From positions 1 to 8,015 of the forward strand of contig JAFNXT010000144.1 in the NCBI GenBank assembly GCA_017378975.1: 8,015 bases of DNA, given 5' to 3'. This document shows positions 8,003-8,015 of the stretch, piece after piece. The stretch comes from Oscillospiraceae bacterium. Lineage in GTDB: Bacteria > Bacillota > Clostridia > Oscillospirales > Oscillospiraceae. The notes under the pieces were generated by a model that was not told where the DNA came from, made no database searches, and saw only the letters and a program-made list of their open reading frames with translations. Each line of letters opens with the position of its first letter. Position 1 is the stretch's first letter. Position numbers and translations under genes: made by a program.

Positions 8003-8015
8003 ATGATTGTAAAAA
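7949..8015. other. AT-rich sequence of different origin at the right edge
   Basis: From about 7957 the sequence falls to about 30% G+C (18 of 59 by hand count), against clearly GC-rich U32 coding sequence just before. The U32 similarity stops at the same place. One plus-strand frame (codons from 7957: GYDFGEAIIDDSLSLDDCK) stays open to the window end with coding-like codons. Minus-strand frames are also short and open. I recognise none of these. Too little is present to tell an inserted element from an assembly join, and no terminal inverted repeat is recognisable at the boundary. Confidence 0.5.

Noticed and set aside
7983..8010. Short repeats in the AT-rich tail (GATGATT twice; ATGAT/ATCAT dyad)
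   Set aside because: Arms of five to seven bases in AT-rich DNA are expected by chance. They do not resemble a recognised insertion-sequence end or attachment site.

Overview
The window reads as chromosomal DNA of a fairly GC-rich anaerobic Firmicute, most likely a Clostridia member of the Oscillospirales/Ruminococcaceae type. This is inferred from the protein sequences, the strong AAGGAGG-type ribosome binding sites, the C/T-rich third codon positions, and the pairing of mltG with a U32 gene as in low-GC Gram-positives. No rRNA, tRNA, CRISPR array, insertion sequence or phage gene was seen.

Layout. (1) Positions 1-3486, plus strand: the distal half of an F1Fo ATP synthase operon, with the C-terminal half of atpA (cut by the window start), then atpG, atpD and atpC. 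The order alpha-gamma-beta-epsilon is the standard bacterial one; atpC overlaps atpD by four bases (ATGA). (2) A 38-base convergent gap holds one strong GC hairpin that probably ends transcription from both sides. (3) Positions 3525-4601, minus strand: a LytR-CpsA-Psr (LCP) cell-wall glycopolymer ligase. (4) Positions 4602-4812: a divergent regulatory gap with a good sigma-A-like promoter on each strand. The plus-strand promoter carries two inverted repeats, one over the -35 and one over the -10/start site. (5) Positions 4813-8002, plus strand: a tightly packed probable operon of thymidylate kinase, a DJ-1/PfpI protein, the endolytic transglycosylase MltG and a U32-family protein. Intergenic gaps are 2 and 15 bases, with an ATGA overlap at mltG/U32.

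How the genes fit together. The ATP synthase genes make the catalytic head and central stalk of the enzyme. The second half combines envelope work (LCP attaches polymers to peptidoglycan, MltG cuts nascent glycan strands) with dTTP supply (Tmk) and a probable tRNA-modifying or protease-like U32 protein. These are mostly housekeeping genes.

The one clear break is at the right end. The U32 gene follows its family only to about residue 158, then the DNA changes abruptly near 7949-7957 from GC-rich coding sequence to about 30% GC sequence in which the frame stops. This is either an insertion/rearrangement junction or an assembly chimera. I found no convincing new biological system. The junction and the two-dyad tmk promoter are the best leads.
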